Positions 8,819 through 15,897 of a stretch of 45,366 bases of DNA are shown one piece after another. The stretch lies in the NCBI GenBank assembly GCA_903912445.1, contig CAIWHP010000200.1, positions 1 to 45,366 on the forward strand, in the 5' to 3' direction. This stretch comes from an uncultured Lentisphaerota bacterium (GTDB lineage: Bacteria; Verrucomicrobiota; Kiritimatiellia; CAIQIC01). A program made the translations under genes and the position numbers. Within the stretch, counting starts at the first letter, position 1. Each line of letters opens with the position of its first letter. The notes beneath the pieces are model-generated. The model was not told where the DNA came from, ran no database searches, and saw nothing but the letters and a program-made list of their open reading frames with translations.

Positions 8819-9925
8819 ATGCACAACGCCCACCGGAACCGTTGGAACTGGATCGCCCTCGCGCTGTTCGCGCTGGCTGCCCATGTCGCAGCCGTGGATC
8901 GTCAGGACATCCGCCTGCCCGATATCCCCCGCTACCAGACCCTCAAGTGCGATTTCCACATGCACACCGTCTTCTCCGACGGCCAGGTCTGGCCCACGTG
9001 GCGCGTCGAGGAGGCGTGGCGCGACGGCCTCGATGCCATCGCCCTGACCGACCACATCGAATATCAGCCGAAGAAGGAAGACGTGCTGCCGCGGCTGCAA
9101 CGGCCGTTCGAGATCGCCCAGGACCTCGGCTCCGAACGGGGCGTCATCGTCATCCGCGGCGCAGAGATCACCAAGGCGGTCCCGCCCGGCCACTTCAACG
9201 CGCTGTTCCTGGCCGACATCACCCCGCTGGCGACCAACAACCTCGCCGTGCAAATGGAAGAGGCCCGGAAGCAGGATGCGTTTGTGTTCTGGAACCATCC
9301 CGGCTGGCGCGTGAAGGTCAACGAGGCGGTCATCCTGCCGCTCCACAGCGAACTGGCCGCGCAGAAGCTGGTGCAGGGGACGGAGCTTTTTAACGGCTCC
9401 GACCTCTATTCCAATGTTTGGTCGTGGGCGCTGCAGAACAAGCTGACGCTGCTCGCCAACTCCGACACGCATACGCCCCTTGACCCGCCGCTGGCGAACC
9501 ACGCCAAGCACCGTACCCTGACGCTGGTCTTCGCCAAGGAGCGTACCGCCGACGGCATCAAGGAAGCGCTGCGTGCCGGCCGCACGGCGCTCTGGGCTGG
9601 GGATATTCTGGTCGGTCCGGGCGAACTGCTCGCACCGCTGTTCGCCGCCGCGGTACAGGTTGCGCCGCCGCATCACCGCACCGCAAAGGTCGCGTTGCTG
9701 AAAATCACCAACCACTCCGATGTCCCCTTCAACCTGACGCGCAAGGGCGGGCCCGGCCCCACGAAACTGGAATTACCCGCCGGCAAGACGGTGCTGCTCA
9801 AGCTGACGCTCGCCGCCAAACAGCCGCTGCCAACCCTCGACTACACCGTGGACAACCTCCTCACCGCCCCCGACACACCGCTGCCCGTCACGCTGACCTT
9901 GCCCGGCACCACGCCGGGGAAGTGA
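8819..9925 (+). CDS. Exported PHP-domain metal-dependent phosphoesterase
   Basis: A 368-residue protein with a Sec signal peptide (about 1-22) and a PHP (polymerase and histidinol phosphatase) domain. PHP enzymes hydrolyse phosphoester bonds with a cluster of two or three metal ions. Ligand motifs are all visible: DFHMHTVFSDG, LTDHIEY, RGAEIT, FWNHPGW and NSDTHT. The last 110 residues are a separate beta-rich module (TLDYTVDNLL). Export is unusual for a PHP protein, but exported versions seem common in this bacterial group. The natural substrate is unknown. The start at 8819 follows AGGAAA; the upstream extension to 8654 lacks a signal peptide. It is probably transcribed alone. Confidence 0.87.
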   Translation: MHNAHRNRWNWIALALFALAAHVAAVDRQDIRLPDIPRYQTLKCDFHMHTVFSDGQVWPTWRVEEAWRDGLDAIALTDHIEYQPKKEDVLPRLQRPFEIAQDLGSERGVIVIRGAEITKAVPPGHFNALFLADITPLATNNLAVQMEEARKQDAFVFWNHPGWRVKVNEAVILPLHSELAAQKLVQGTELFNGSDLYSNVWSWALQNKLTLLANSDTHTPLDPPLANHAKHRTLTLVFAKERTADGIKEALRAGRTALWAGDILVGPGELLAPLFAAAVQVAPPHHRTAKVALLKITNHSDVPFNLTRKGGPGPTKLELPAGKTVLLKLTLAAKQPLPTLDYTVDNLLTAPDTPLPVTLTLPGTTPGK

Positions 9926-9996
9926 GAAAGCTAAAGAAACGTTCAGCAGATGACGAGTTCGCCAGCTGCAACCTCTGGCGGCTGGTTTGACAATTT

Positions 9997-10299
9997 TCAC
10001 ATTTGCCGGCCAACGGCTTTAACGCCGAGACACGGAGCGCAGGTGCATACATCGAAACTGGCTGCATCGTGCCACGAGCACTTGGCGCCGGGCGGTGGCT
10101 CCGTACATAGTCTATCATCGTTAACTTGCCCGGCGAAGAACATGGGCTGCCCGCAGCATGCGGGGATTTCTTCATCCTGAATCCACAGGGGAACCCGGAA
10201 AGTCTTACGCGCCTCGTCGGTCTCCTTACGGATAACTTTGAGCGTCGCTCCGTCATGCGGACGCGGGTGCTTTTCCGGGCCGCGACGCTCACACCGCAA
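9997..10299 (-). CDS. Small Cys-rich (zinc-ribbon-like) protein, start uncertain
   Basis: A 100-residue frame has protein-like patterning: VPLWIQDEEIPACCGQPMFF, a GQVNDD turn, WHDAASF, then CTCAPC. The paired cysteines (residues about 48-49 and 85-89) suggest a zinc ribbon, and the layout reminds me of small proteins whose homologues begin with a WIQ...P..CC segment. The only usable start giving this length is TTG at 10299, with no clear ribosome site, so the 5' end may be lost or frame-shifted. The DNA is less G+C-rich than its neighbours, which would fit a transferred or decaying gene. I cannot name the family with confidence. It lies just downstream of topoisomerase VI subunit A on the same strand. 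Confidence 0.42.
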   Translation of the reverse strand: MRCERRGPEKHPRPHDGATLKVIRKETDEARKTFRVPLWIQDEEIPACCGQPMFFAGQVNDDRLCTEPPPGAKCSWHDAASFDVCTCAPCLGVKAVGRQM

Positions 10300-10350
10300 G
10301 CGCAGCAGGCGCCGCGTGCGGCTTCAGCAAGGCCTGAAAAAACTACGGAG

Positions 10351-11490
10351 TTACGGCAGGTACTTGTTCTTCTTCAGCTTGTCCGGCAGGTAGGTGTCGA
10401 GGACGAAGTTCAGGCCGTGCTTCGCGAAGGCCTGCTGTTCCACGCGGACGCCGAGCTTGAGCATGTGGTTGAGCGCGTCCTGCCATTCCTTGTGGTGCTG
10501 GATGAAGGGGTCGTTCTTGAGCGCATCCTTCGCGCGCTTGATGTCGGCCTCTTCCAGCGGGTGTGTCGCGTCCTCCAGCTCGTAGTCGGCGATGTCCTGC
10601 GGCGTGACGCCGAGGTAGTGCGCCTGCGGCACGCAGAAGAACCGGTTGATGTGCGCCGCCTGCCCGGAGCCGACCTTGAGCGTGCGGTAGATGTTGCAGT
10701 AGCCGTAGGGGTCGCCGTCGGTGAAGGCGAGCACAGGCAGCTTCTGGTCGTCCGCCAGCCGGCGGATGAAGCGGCGGCACGCGCGCGTGGGCACACCGCT
10801 CATCGAGATCAGGATGCAGTGCGCCTTTTCGTAGTAGCGGTGGTGCACGAGACGCTGGAAGAGCGACGCGGTCTCGATGGCGAGGATGAACTTGGCCTTG
10901 CCCGCCTCGAAGCGCAGGTGCTCCACGCGCGAGGGGATGCTCCACGCGCCGGTGCCGAGCTTGGTGCAGTCGATGCGGATGTCCTTGCCGTTGCCCGGGT
11001 CCTGGTCGATCACCACCAGCGGGCCGGTGACGTCGCCGCCGCGCTCCTCCGGGATGTAGCCGAGCTGCTCGCGGTTGATCGCGAGCATCGCCTCGATATC
11101 GTCGAGCAGGGTGTCGGACTCCGGCTGCTCGTCGAAGCGGCACTCGCCCCAGCTTTTGCTGTTGTAATACACCTCACGTTTGCCGGCGATGTCGTCCTTG
11201 TCGAGCAGGTCGTTCTTCGTCGTCGCCAGCAGCCGCATGGACTGGGCGAAGGTCTTGACCGTGTTGTAGGAGAGCGTGCGCGTGGCGGTCTTGCCGAGGA
11301 TCTCGAAGTGCCCGCGCTTGACGTCGAAGCGGACGTTCTGCAGCGACCGGATCGGGAAGACCATCTCCGGCTTGCGGTGCTTCTTGACGATGTCAGTGTG
11401 GATCTCGCCGGCGACCGCCATGATCTTCTGCGCGGCAGCCTTCTTGGAAATGATCTCTGGCGCGTTGGGTATTTTGGTGGATTTGCTCAT
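10351..11490 (-). CDS. top6A: DNA topoisomerase VI subunit A (Spo11-like)
   Basis: The 379-residue catalytic subunit of a type IIB topoisomerase, which cuts both DNA strands and passes another duplex through, using ATP bound by subunit B. The winged-helix (5Y-CAP) domain carries REVYYNSK; Tyr109, the second aromatic as in Spo11, should form the phosphotyrosyl link. The Toprim domain has Glu206 in ILAIE and Asp258/Asp260 in TDGDPYGY, the metal ligands. The length is normal for the archaeal enzyme. The start at 11490 has an AAAGGAATT ribosome site. It lies downstream of subunit B on the same strand, with a GxxExxY gene between. Topoisomerase VI is typical of archaea and plants and found in only a minority of bacteria. 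Confidence 0.95.
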   Translation of the reverse strand: MSKSTKIPNAPEIISKKAAAQKIMAVAGEIHTDIVKKHRKPEMVFPIRSLQNVRFDVKRGHFEILGKTATRTLSYNTVKTFAQSMRLLATTKNDLLDKDDIAGKREVYYNSKSWGECRFDEQPESDTLLDDIEAMLAINREQLGYIPEERGGDVTGPLVVIDQDPGNGKDIRIDCTKLGTGAWSIPSRVEHLRFEAGKAKFILAIETASLFQRLVHHRYYEKAHCILISMSGVPTRACRRFIRRLADDQKLPVLAFTDGDPYGYCNIYRTLKVGSGQAAHINRFFCVPQAHYLGVTPQDIADYELEDATHPLEEADIKRAKDALKNDPFIQHHKEWQDALNHMLKLGVRVEQQAFAKHGLNFVLDTYLPDKLKKNKYLP

Positions 11491-11504
11491 GGATAATTCC
11501 TTTT

Positions 11505-11544
11505 TTCAACGCAAAGGCGCAAAGGTCGGCAGAAGACGCAAAGG
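11505..11544 (+). repeat. CGCAAAG repeat, left flank of GxxExxY gene
   Basis: TTCAACGCAAAGGCGCAAAG followed by a spacer and a further ACGCAAAGG. It is inverted relative to the copy at 11958-11997, so the two face each other around the GxxExxY gene. Confidence 0.75.
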
Positions 11545-11554
11545 CCGATTACGG

Positions 11555-11935
11555 TTAAAGATTGTTGACGACACGATGGATACCCTCGCTCACGCGGATT
11601 TCACCGAAATTGATCACCAAGCCCAGTTTCTTCTTGGTCAAACGCAGGTAGGTCAACAACTGGGCGTTGAAAATGGGGATGACTTTCTCGACGGCTTTGA
11701 CCTCGACAATCACCGAGTCCACCACGAGCACATCCAGCACCAAGGGCTTCTTCAGAGGCCGTCCCTTGTAGAGCACTGGCACCTGTACTTGGCGCGCCAC
11801 CTGCAGCCCACGGTCAGTCAGTTCCAGACAGAGGGCCTCTTCGTAGATGTCTTCCAACAGCCCCGGCCCGCCGAGTTCCTTGTGCACCTCGATGGCTGCG
11901 CCGATGATGATGTTGCTTAGTTCGTTCTCTGTCAT
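11555..11935 (-). CDS. GxxExxY protein (PDDEXK-like)
   Basis: The 126-residue protein carries the namesake motif in GPGLLEDIYEEAL (Gly, Glu and Tyr spaced as G-x-x-E-x-x-Y, near residues 25-31). A later PLVLDVLVVDSVIVEVKAVE segment is shaped like the D...ExK core of PDDEXK nuclease folds. The family is widespread and often multicopy, and its function is not established. Here it sits between the two topoisomerase VI genes, on their strand, bracketed by inverted copies of a CGCAAAG repeat (11505-11544 and 11958-11997). I read it as a self-contained cassette that entered the operon, not as a topoisomerase subunit. The start at 11935 has an AGAGGATG ribosome site. Confidence 0.92.
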   Translation of the reverse strand: MTENELSNIIIGAAIEVHKELGGPGLLEDIYEEALCLELTDRGLQVARQVQVPVLYKGRPLKKPLVLDVLVVDSVIVEVKAVEKVIPIFNAQLLTYLRLTKKKLGLVINFGEIRVSEGIHRVVNNL

Positions 11936-11957
11936 ACGGCATCCTCTGTCTGCTCTT

Positions 11958-11997
11958 CCTTTGCGGCTTGTGCTTACCTTTGCGGCTTTGCGTTGAA
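11958..11997 (-). repeat. CGCAAAG repeat, right flank of GxxExxY gene
   Basis: On the minus strand it reads TTCAACGCAAAGCCGCAAAG, a spacer, then CCGCAAAGG, matching the copy at 11505 in inverted orientation. It lies 23 nt upstream of the GxxExxY start codon. Confidence 0.75.
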
Positions 11998-12036
11998 CTC
12001 TTCTCTTTTTCTGTCTGCTCGCTCTGCTCCTCTAGT

Positions 12037-13734
12037 TCAAACATCCAAATGGGTTTTTTCCAGCATCTTCTTCAGGTCCGTGACGACCTTGTCCTCTTCC
12101 TTGTCGCTGAGCTGGAGGATGTCCTTCAGGCCGAGGGCGAGGTGGGGGATGTACATCTCGATGTAGCTGCGCTTGCGGGCGGCCTCGAGCTCGTGGTGGC
12201 GCTTGTGCAGGAAGACCGAGAGGCGCCGGCCGCACTCCTGCAGGCCGAGCGTCAGCTCGTCGATGATCTCCGCGTAGCCGGCAATGGCGTCCTTGCTCTC
12301 GCTGGTGAACGGCACCCAGACGCTGGCCATATGCACCAGCATCACCACCGGCCCGAGCGGCAGCGCGTCCTTCGGCTGCGCGAGGCCGTAGCTCTTCCAG
12401 TTGACGCCGACGACGGCCTTGGTCATCGCGCACGCGCCGCCCTGGTAGAGCAGCGGCACGCGGTTGGCGAAGCGCATCACGCGCACCGGCTCCTCGTTGC
12501 CCAGCCCCTCGTTCTCCTGCGGCCGCGCGTAGGCAAGGCCGATCTCGATCTGGAACGGGTTGCCGCGGTAGACCGCCGGCTCGCGCGTGACGGCGGTGAA
12601 AAAGTCGGCCCTCAGCTCCTTCTGCAGGCCCGCGAGGATCTGCGCCTCGCCGATCGGCGAGAGGCAGTCGGTCGGCGGCCGCATCAGCTTCGTGCCCTGG
12701 ATCGCCTTGTAGAGCGCCTCGCTCTGCTGGTGCGCGATGCGCGTCGGGTTGGTCTTCGGCTCGATGCCGGCGCGCTCGCAGATGTCCAGTGCGGTCTGGG
12801 CGCTGACGCGCGAAAAATCGCTGGACAGCGCCGAGCGCACGGTCCGGCTCTCCGTGTCCTTGAGCATCTGCATCAGCATGCCCAGCTCCACGCCGTGGGG
12901 GTGGGGCAGGATCTCGTCCGGAATCTTCGGCATCAGCTTGATCGCGCGGTGGTAGGTCACGCAGACGGTGGCGGGCGCGGCCGGCGTGGCGTCGGCCTTG
13001 GCCTTGGGATCCGCCTTCGTGATCAGCGTCATGCGGTAGTGCAGCGACAGGTGCGGGTTGACGATCGCGCACTGCTTGACGAATTCGTCCACCGACTGCC
13101 TGCCGCGCTGGTAGGCGGCCTCCATCTCGATGCTGACACTGGTGCCGTGGCGGGAGACGACCGGATCGCCCTCCGGCTGCCCTTCGGCGTTGACCGGCAG
13201 GAACGTCGGCAGCCAGTCCTGCTCCGTGTCGCTCAGGATCGCCGGCTTGTTCTGGCGCGTATCGATCTGCACCGACATCGCGTGCGCCACCTGCGCGCCC
13301 TTGATGCGCGAGAGGATGCGCGTCGCCGCGCCCGTGGTGAGCTGGCCGTACATCCCCGCCGCGCTGATGCCGATGCCCTGCTGGCCGCGGCTCATCCGCA
13401 GCCGGTGGAATTTCGACCCGTAGAGCAGCTTCGCAAAGATCTTCGGGATCTGGTTCTTGACGATGCCCGGCCCGTTGTCGGTGATGGTGACGCGGAACCG
13501 CGTCTCGGCGGTCTGCTCGAGCTCGACGGCGATTTCCGGCAGGATGCCGCCCTCCTCGCACGCGTCGAGCGAGTTGTCGACCGCTTCCTTGACCGCGGTC
13601 AGCAGCGCGCGCCGCGGGCTGTCGAAGCCCAGCAGGTGCCGGTTCTTCAGGAAGAATTCCGACACCGAAATGTCGCGCTGCTTGCTCGCCATGCTCTCGG
13701 CCGTCGCCGGCCCGCCGCCGTTTCGCTTTGCCAT
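12037..13734 (-). CDS. top6B: DNA topoisomerase VI subunit B (GHKL ATPase)
   Basis: The 565-residue ATPase subunit dimerises on ATP binding to close the gate of the A2B2 topoisomerase. The GHKL (Bergerat) fold is complete: KEAVDNSLDA (Glu50, Asn54), DNGPGI (86-91) and GQQGIGIS (117-124). The H2TH and transducer domains follow. The switch lysine that contacts the ATP gamma phosphate is probably Lys481 in SESKDAI. The start at 13734 has a GAGGAAAC ribosome site. It is the first gene of the minus-strand cluster, with the GxxExxY gene and subunit A downstream. A roughly 30-residue insertion rich in Ala, Pro and Lys (KADPKAKADATPAAP) lies before the transducer. Confidence in the family is high. 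Confidence 0.95.
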   Translation of the reverse strand: MAKRNGGGPATAESMASKQRDISVSEFFLKNRHLLGFDSPRRALLTAVKEAVDNSLDACEEGGILPEIAVELEQTAETRFRVTITDNGPGIVKNQIPKIFAKLLYGSKFHRLRMSRGQQGIGISAAGMYGQLTTGAATRILSRIKGAQVAHAMSVQIDTRQNKPAILSDTEQDWLPTFLPVNAEGQPEGDPVVSRHGTSVSIEMEAAYQRGRQSVDEFVKQCAIVNPHLSLHYRMTLITKADPKAKADATPAAPATVCVTYHRAIKLMPKIPDEILPHPHGVELGMLMQMLKDTESRTVRSALSSDFSRVSAQTALDICERAGIEPKTNPTRIAHQQSEALYKAIQGTKLMRPPTDCLSPIGEAQILAGLQKELRADFFTAVTREPAVYRGNPFQIEIGLAYARPQENEGLGNEEPVRVMRFANRVPLLYQGGACAMTKAVVGVNWKSYGLAQPKDALPLGPVVMLVHMASVWVPFTSESKDAIAGYAEIIDELTLGLQECGRRLSVFLHKRHHELEAARKRSYIEMYIPHLALGLKDILQLSDKEEDKVVTDLKKMLEKTHLDV

Positions 13735-13811
13735 AAGTTTCCTCGCTAAAAATGTGCGCGAAACGTAGCCGAAACCGGCGCGGTTTCCAAGCGCCGCGAC
13801 ACAATGAAGAA

Positions 13812-13852
13812 TTCAACGCAAAGGTGCTAAGGAGAGCTGGCAGACGCAAAGG
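13812..13852 (+). repeat. Solo CGCAAAG repeat upstream of top6B
   Basis: TTCAACGCAAAGGTGCTAAG, a spacer and GACGCAAAGG: the same layout and orientation as the copy at 11505-11544, but with no GxxExxY gene beside it. Confidence 0.7.
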
Positions 13853-14081
13853 AAGAAAAGGCAACGTTCCAGCGACCGGAAAGCTGGATGCGGACCGAGC
13901 CTATTCGACAGAAACATTGACGGCAGAACCATAAGAATTCGGAAAGCATGGGCCGGTCAGGTGCGTGCCCGGACGCGGTCGCGCCGTGATGCACCTCGCT
14001 TTAAAATGATTCTGCCATCAATGATTCTGTCGTTCCTTCCGTCCCCAAAAATGAGTTGCAGGGTTAGCGGCGGTTGGGTGC

Positions 14082-14106
14082 GCCGGGTCGGAGACCCGGC
14101 CTACAG
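14082..14106 (-). repeat. 8-3-8 hairpin with CTGTAG tail
   Basis: GCCGGGTC (14082-14089), GGA, GACCCGGC (14093-14100), then CTACAG. On the minus strand this reads CTGTAG followed by a perfect 8-bp stem and 3-nt loop. It shares its plan, but not its stem sequence, with 15709, 27487 and 44901. Confidence 0.7.
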
Positions 14107-14158
14107 CGCGCGGTGTTGTCCTTGGTCGTGTCACCAACGCGGCGTTTACCGCACGCCG

Positions 14159-15625
14159 TCAGGGGGCTTCCACGCGGAGCTGGCCGACTTTGTAGCGGCG
14201 GTGGCCGTCGTCGCCGGGGAGGGGCAGGGCGAGGCGCGGCAGGCCGTCGCGCTGGCCGACGGAGACGAACACGTCGTAGGTGCCCGGGGGAGTCGGCGGA
14301 GCGAAACGGCCGCACGGGTCGACGTGCCGGAAGGCGATGGTGCCTTTGGTGGTGAGCTTCTTTTCCGGCGCCTGCCCCGGCGGGCCGACTTCGAGGCTGC
14401 GCAGGTCGAAGGTTTCATCGGAGTGGACGGAAACGATGCCGCCCTTGTCGTCCTTGAGCGTCAGCGCGAAGAAGCCGCCGCCGTAGCACGGCGCGACGCC
14501 GGCGTTCGCCCAGGTGGTCTCGACGGCGAACGGCACGCCGAGCTTGACCTGCGCGGGCCAGCTGATGGCGCGCAGCTGGAGGCGGTAGCCGAGGCGCTGG
14601 TTGATTCGCGCGACGGTCTCCCGGTTGTCGGCGAGCAACTCGCGCGGCCACCAATGGATGCTCATGTAGCTGGCGTGATAGTCCTCGACGGATTTCAGCA
14701 GCAGGTCCCCGCTCCACGCGTGCCGTATCTTGGAGCTGCCGTAGTGCTCGTGCTCGATGACCACCGGCCGGCGCGGCCAGAACTCCTGCGCCATCTCGGC
14801 GTGGTACCACGAGCGGGGTGGGGGCTGGACCAGGATGGAGTCGTCGCGCAGCGTGACGTTGTTGGAGACGGCGTAGTTCATCGCCGGCAGGTGCCGGCCC
14901 GGCGTGTTGTGGCCGGCGACATCGTCGCTGATGACGAGCTGCGTGTGCTTGAAAAGTTTTGTGTGCAGATCAATGTGGCGCTTCACGACGGCAAGGGTCT
15001 GCTCCTCGTTGAGCCGGCAGCCGAAGCCGGTATGGCCTTCGCCCCACATGCCGAACGAGCCGACGTCGATGAAGGCGACATTCGGGTTGCCGTCGTAGCG
15101 GCGCGCGAGCGCGGCAAGAAAGTTCTCCAGCTTCTGGAGGAAGACGGGATCGAGGTAGTCCGGTTCCCAGAGCGGGCCGCCGGGGCGCGGGCCTTTGCCG
15201 AACTCGAAGTCCAGGCCCTTGGCGCCGGCGGCCTGCACCCACTTGGGCGTCGCGTAGCGCAGCCAGCTTTCGCAGCAGCTGACGCGGATGGCGATCGGCT
15301 TGCCCTGCGCGGCCCAGCGCTGGGCGGGCGTATCGAACAGCGCCCAGTTGAACTCGCCCTCGCGCGGCTCAAGGAAGGACCAGGGCACGCGCAGGTAGAC
15401 CGTGGAGAGGCCCGGCCAGTCGTCGAGCGTGTCGGAGGCCGCGAGCTTGGAGCCGTAGTTGCCGATGATGTTCGAGTAGAAGTGCAGCGTCCAGCCCATG
15501 CCCGGATTGACCAGCGCCGCGCCGGTGTCCGCCGGCCGGACGACGACCCGCTCCGCCTCCGCCGCGTGCGCTGCGCCCAGCAGCGCCAGCGCCGCCACCA
15601 ACGCACCGATGTATTTCAGTTTCAT
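14159..15625 (-). CDS. Secreted DUF4832 protein, probable glycoside hydrolase
   Basis: A 488-residue exported protein with a signal peptide (about 1-22). The body looks like a (beta/alpha)8 barrel with the features of DUF4832/DUF4874 proteins: NPGMGWTLHFYSN near residue 39, YLRVPWSFLEPREGEF, FIDVGSFGMWGEGH, and a C-terminal beta-sandwich ending in VGQLRVEAP. Family members are treated as distant relatives of GH42-type glycosidases, and activity is mostly unproven. Candidate acidic residues are the Glu in GMWGEGH and the one in VVIEHEHYG; this assignment is inference. I chose the ATG at 15625 because it starts the signal peptide. It is on the same strand as the upstream barrel gene but separated from it by a terminator-like hairpin. 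Confidence 0.82.
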   Translation of the reverse strand: MKLKYIGALVAALALLGAAHAAEAERVVVRPADTGAALVNPGMGWTLHFYSNIIGNYGSKLAASDTLDDWPGLSTVYLRVPWSFLEPREGEFNWALFDTPAQRWAAQGKPIAIRVSCCESWLRYATPKWVQAAGAKGLDFEFGKGPRPGGPLWEPDYLDPVFLQKLENFLAALARRYDGNPNVAFIDVGSFGMWGEGHTGFGCRLNEEQTLAVVKRHIDLHTKLFKHTQLVISDDVAGHNTPGRHLPAMNYAVSNNVTLRDDSILVQPPPRSWYHAEMAQEFWPRRPVVIEHEHYGSSKIRHAWSGDLLLKSVEDYHASYMSIHWWPRELLADNRETVARINQRLGYRLQLRAISWPAQVKLGVPFAVETTWANAGVAPCYGGGFFALTLKDDKGGIVSVHSDETFDLRSLEVGPPGQAPEKKLTTKGTIAFRHVDPCGRFAPPTPPGTYDVFVSVGQRDGLPRLALPLPGDDGHRRYKVGQLRVEAP

Positions 15626-15708
15626 GTGTGCCTCGCGGCGCGGAGCATAGGTGGTGGCCCGCGCTGCGTCACCGATAAAGTCGTGTTTCGTGTGCCGCGG
15701 ATTTGCGT

Positions 15709-15733
15709 CGGCGGTCACAGACCGCCGCTACAG
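15709..15733 (-). repeat. 8-3-8 hairpin with CTGTAG tail
   Basis: CGGCGGTC (15709-15716), ACA, GACCGCCG (15720-15727), then CTACAG. A perfect 8-bp stem of the same plan as 14082, 27487 and 44901. It lies 56 nt from the palindrome array at 15789. Confidence 0.75.
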
Positions 15734-15788
15734 CGAGCCCCTTGCACGGTCCCGCTCCGCTCCCATGCCAGTGGCGCAGGCCCTGCTG

Positions 15789-15868
15789 TTCCAAGGCTTG
15801 GAAACGGGAACGGTGGTTTTCCCAAGCCTTGGAAAAACAAGCGCCGGCATTTTCCACTGTCTGGAAAA
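15789..15868. repeat. Triple TTTTCCAAG palindrome array
   Basis: Three palindromes: TTCCAAGGCTTGGAA (15789-15803), a near-palindrome TTTTCCCAAG-C-CTTGGAAAAA (15817-15837) and TTTTCCA-N5-TGGAAAA (15850-15868). Centres are 15796, 15827 and 15859, so spacing is 31 and 32 nt, with G+C-rich spacers of 12-13 nt. This is the clearest copy of the family. Confidence 0.8.
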
Positions 15869-15876
15869 GCCGGCGC
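15833..15876 (-). terminator. Rho-independent terminator of the barrel gene
   Basis: On the minus strand GCGCCGGC-TTTTCCA, a 5-nt loop, then TGGAAAA-T-GCCGGCGC form a 15-bp stem with one bulge, followed directly by TTGTTTTT. It starts 22 nt past the stop codon at 15898. The upper half of the stem is the third palindrome of the array. Confidence 0.75.
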
Positions 15877-15897
15877 GGTCTGCGGCGCAAGGTGGCG

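Larger units (their letters stand above)
13735..14158. other. Intergenic region between topoisomerase VI and DUF4832 genes
   Basis: No gene seen. It holds a third CGCAAAG repeat (13812-13852), a TTTCCAAG half-site near 13785 and a perfect 8-3-8 hairpin (14082-14100). Confidence 0.6.

Noticed and set aside
11505-11997. Repeated short units that could be taken for a CRISPR array
   Set aside because: The unit length is 8-10 nt with no unique spacers of constant size, the copies are inverted, and no cas gene is in the window.
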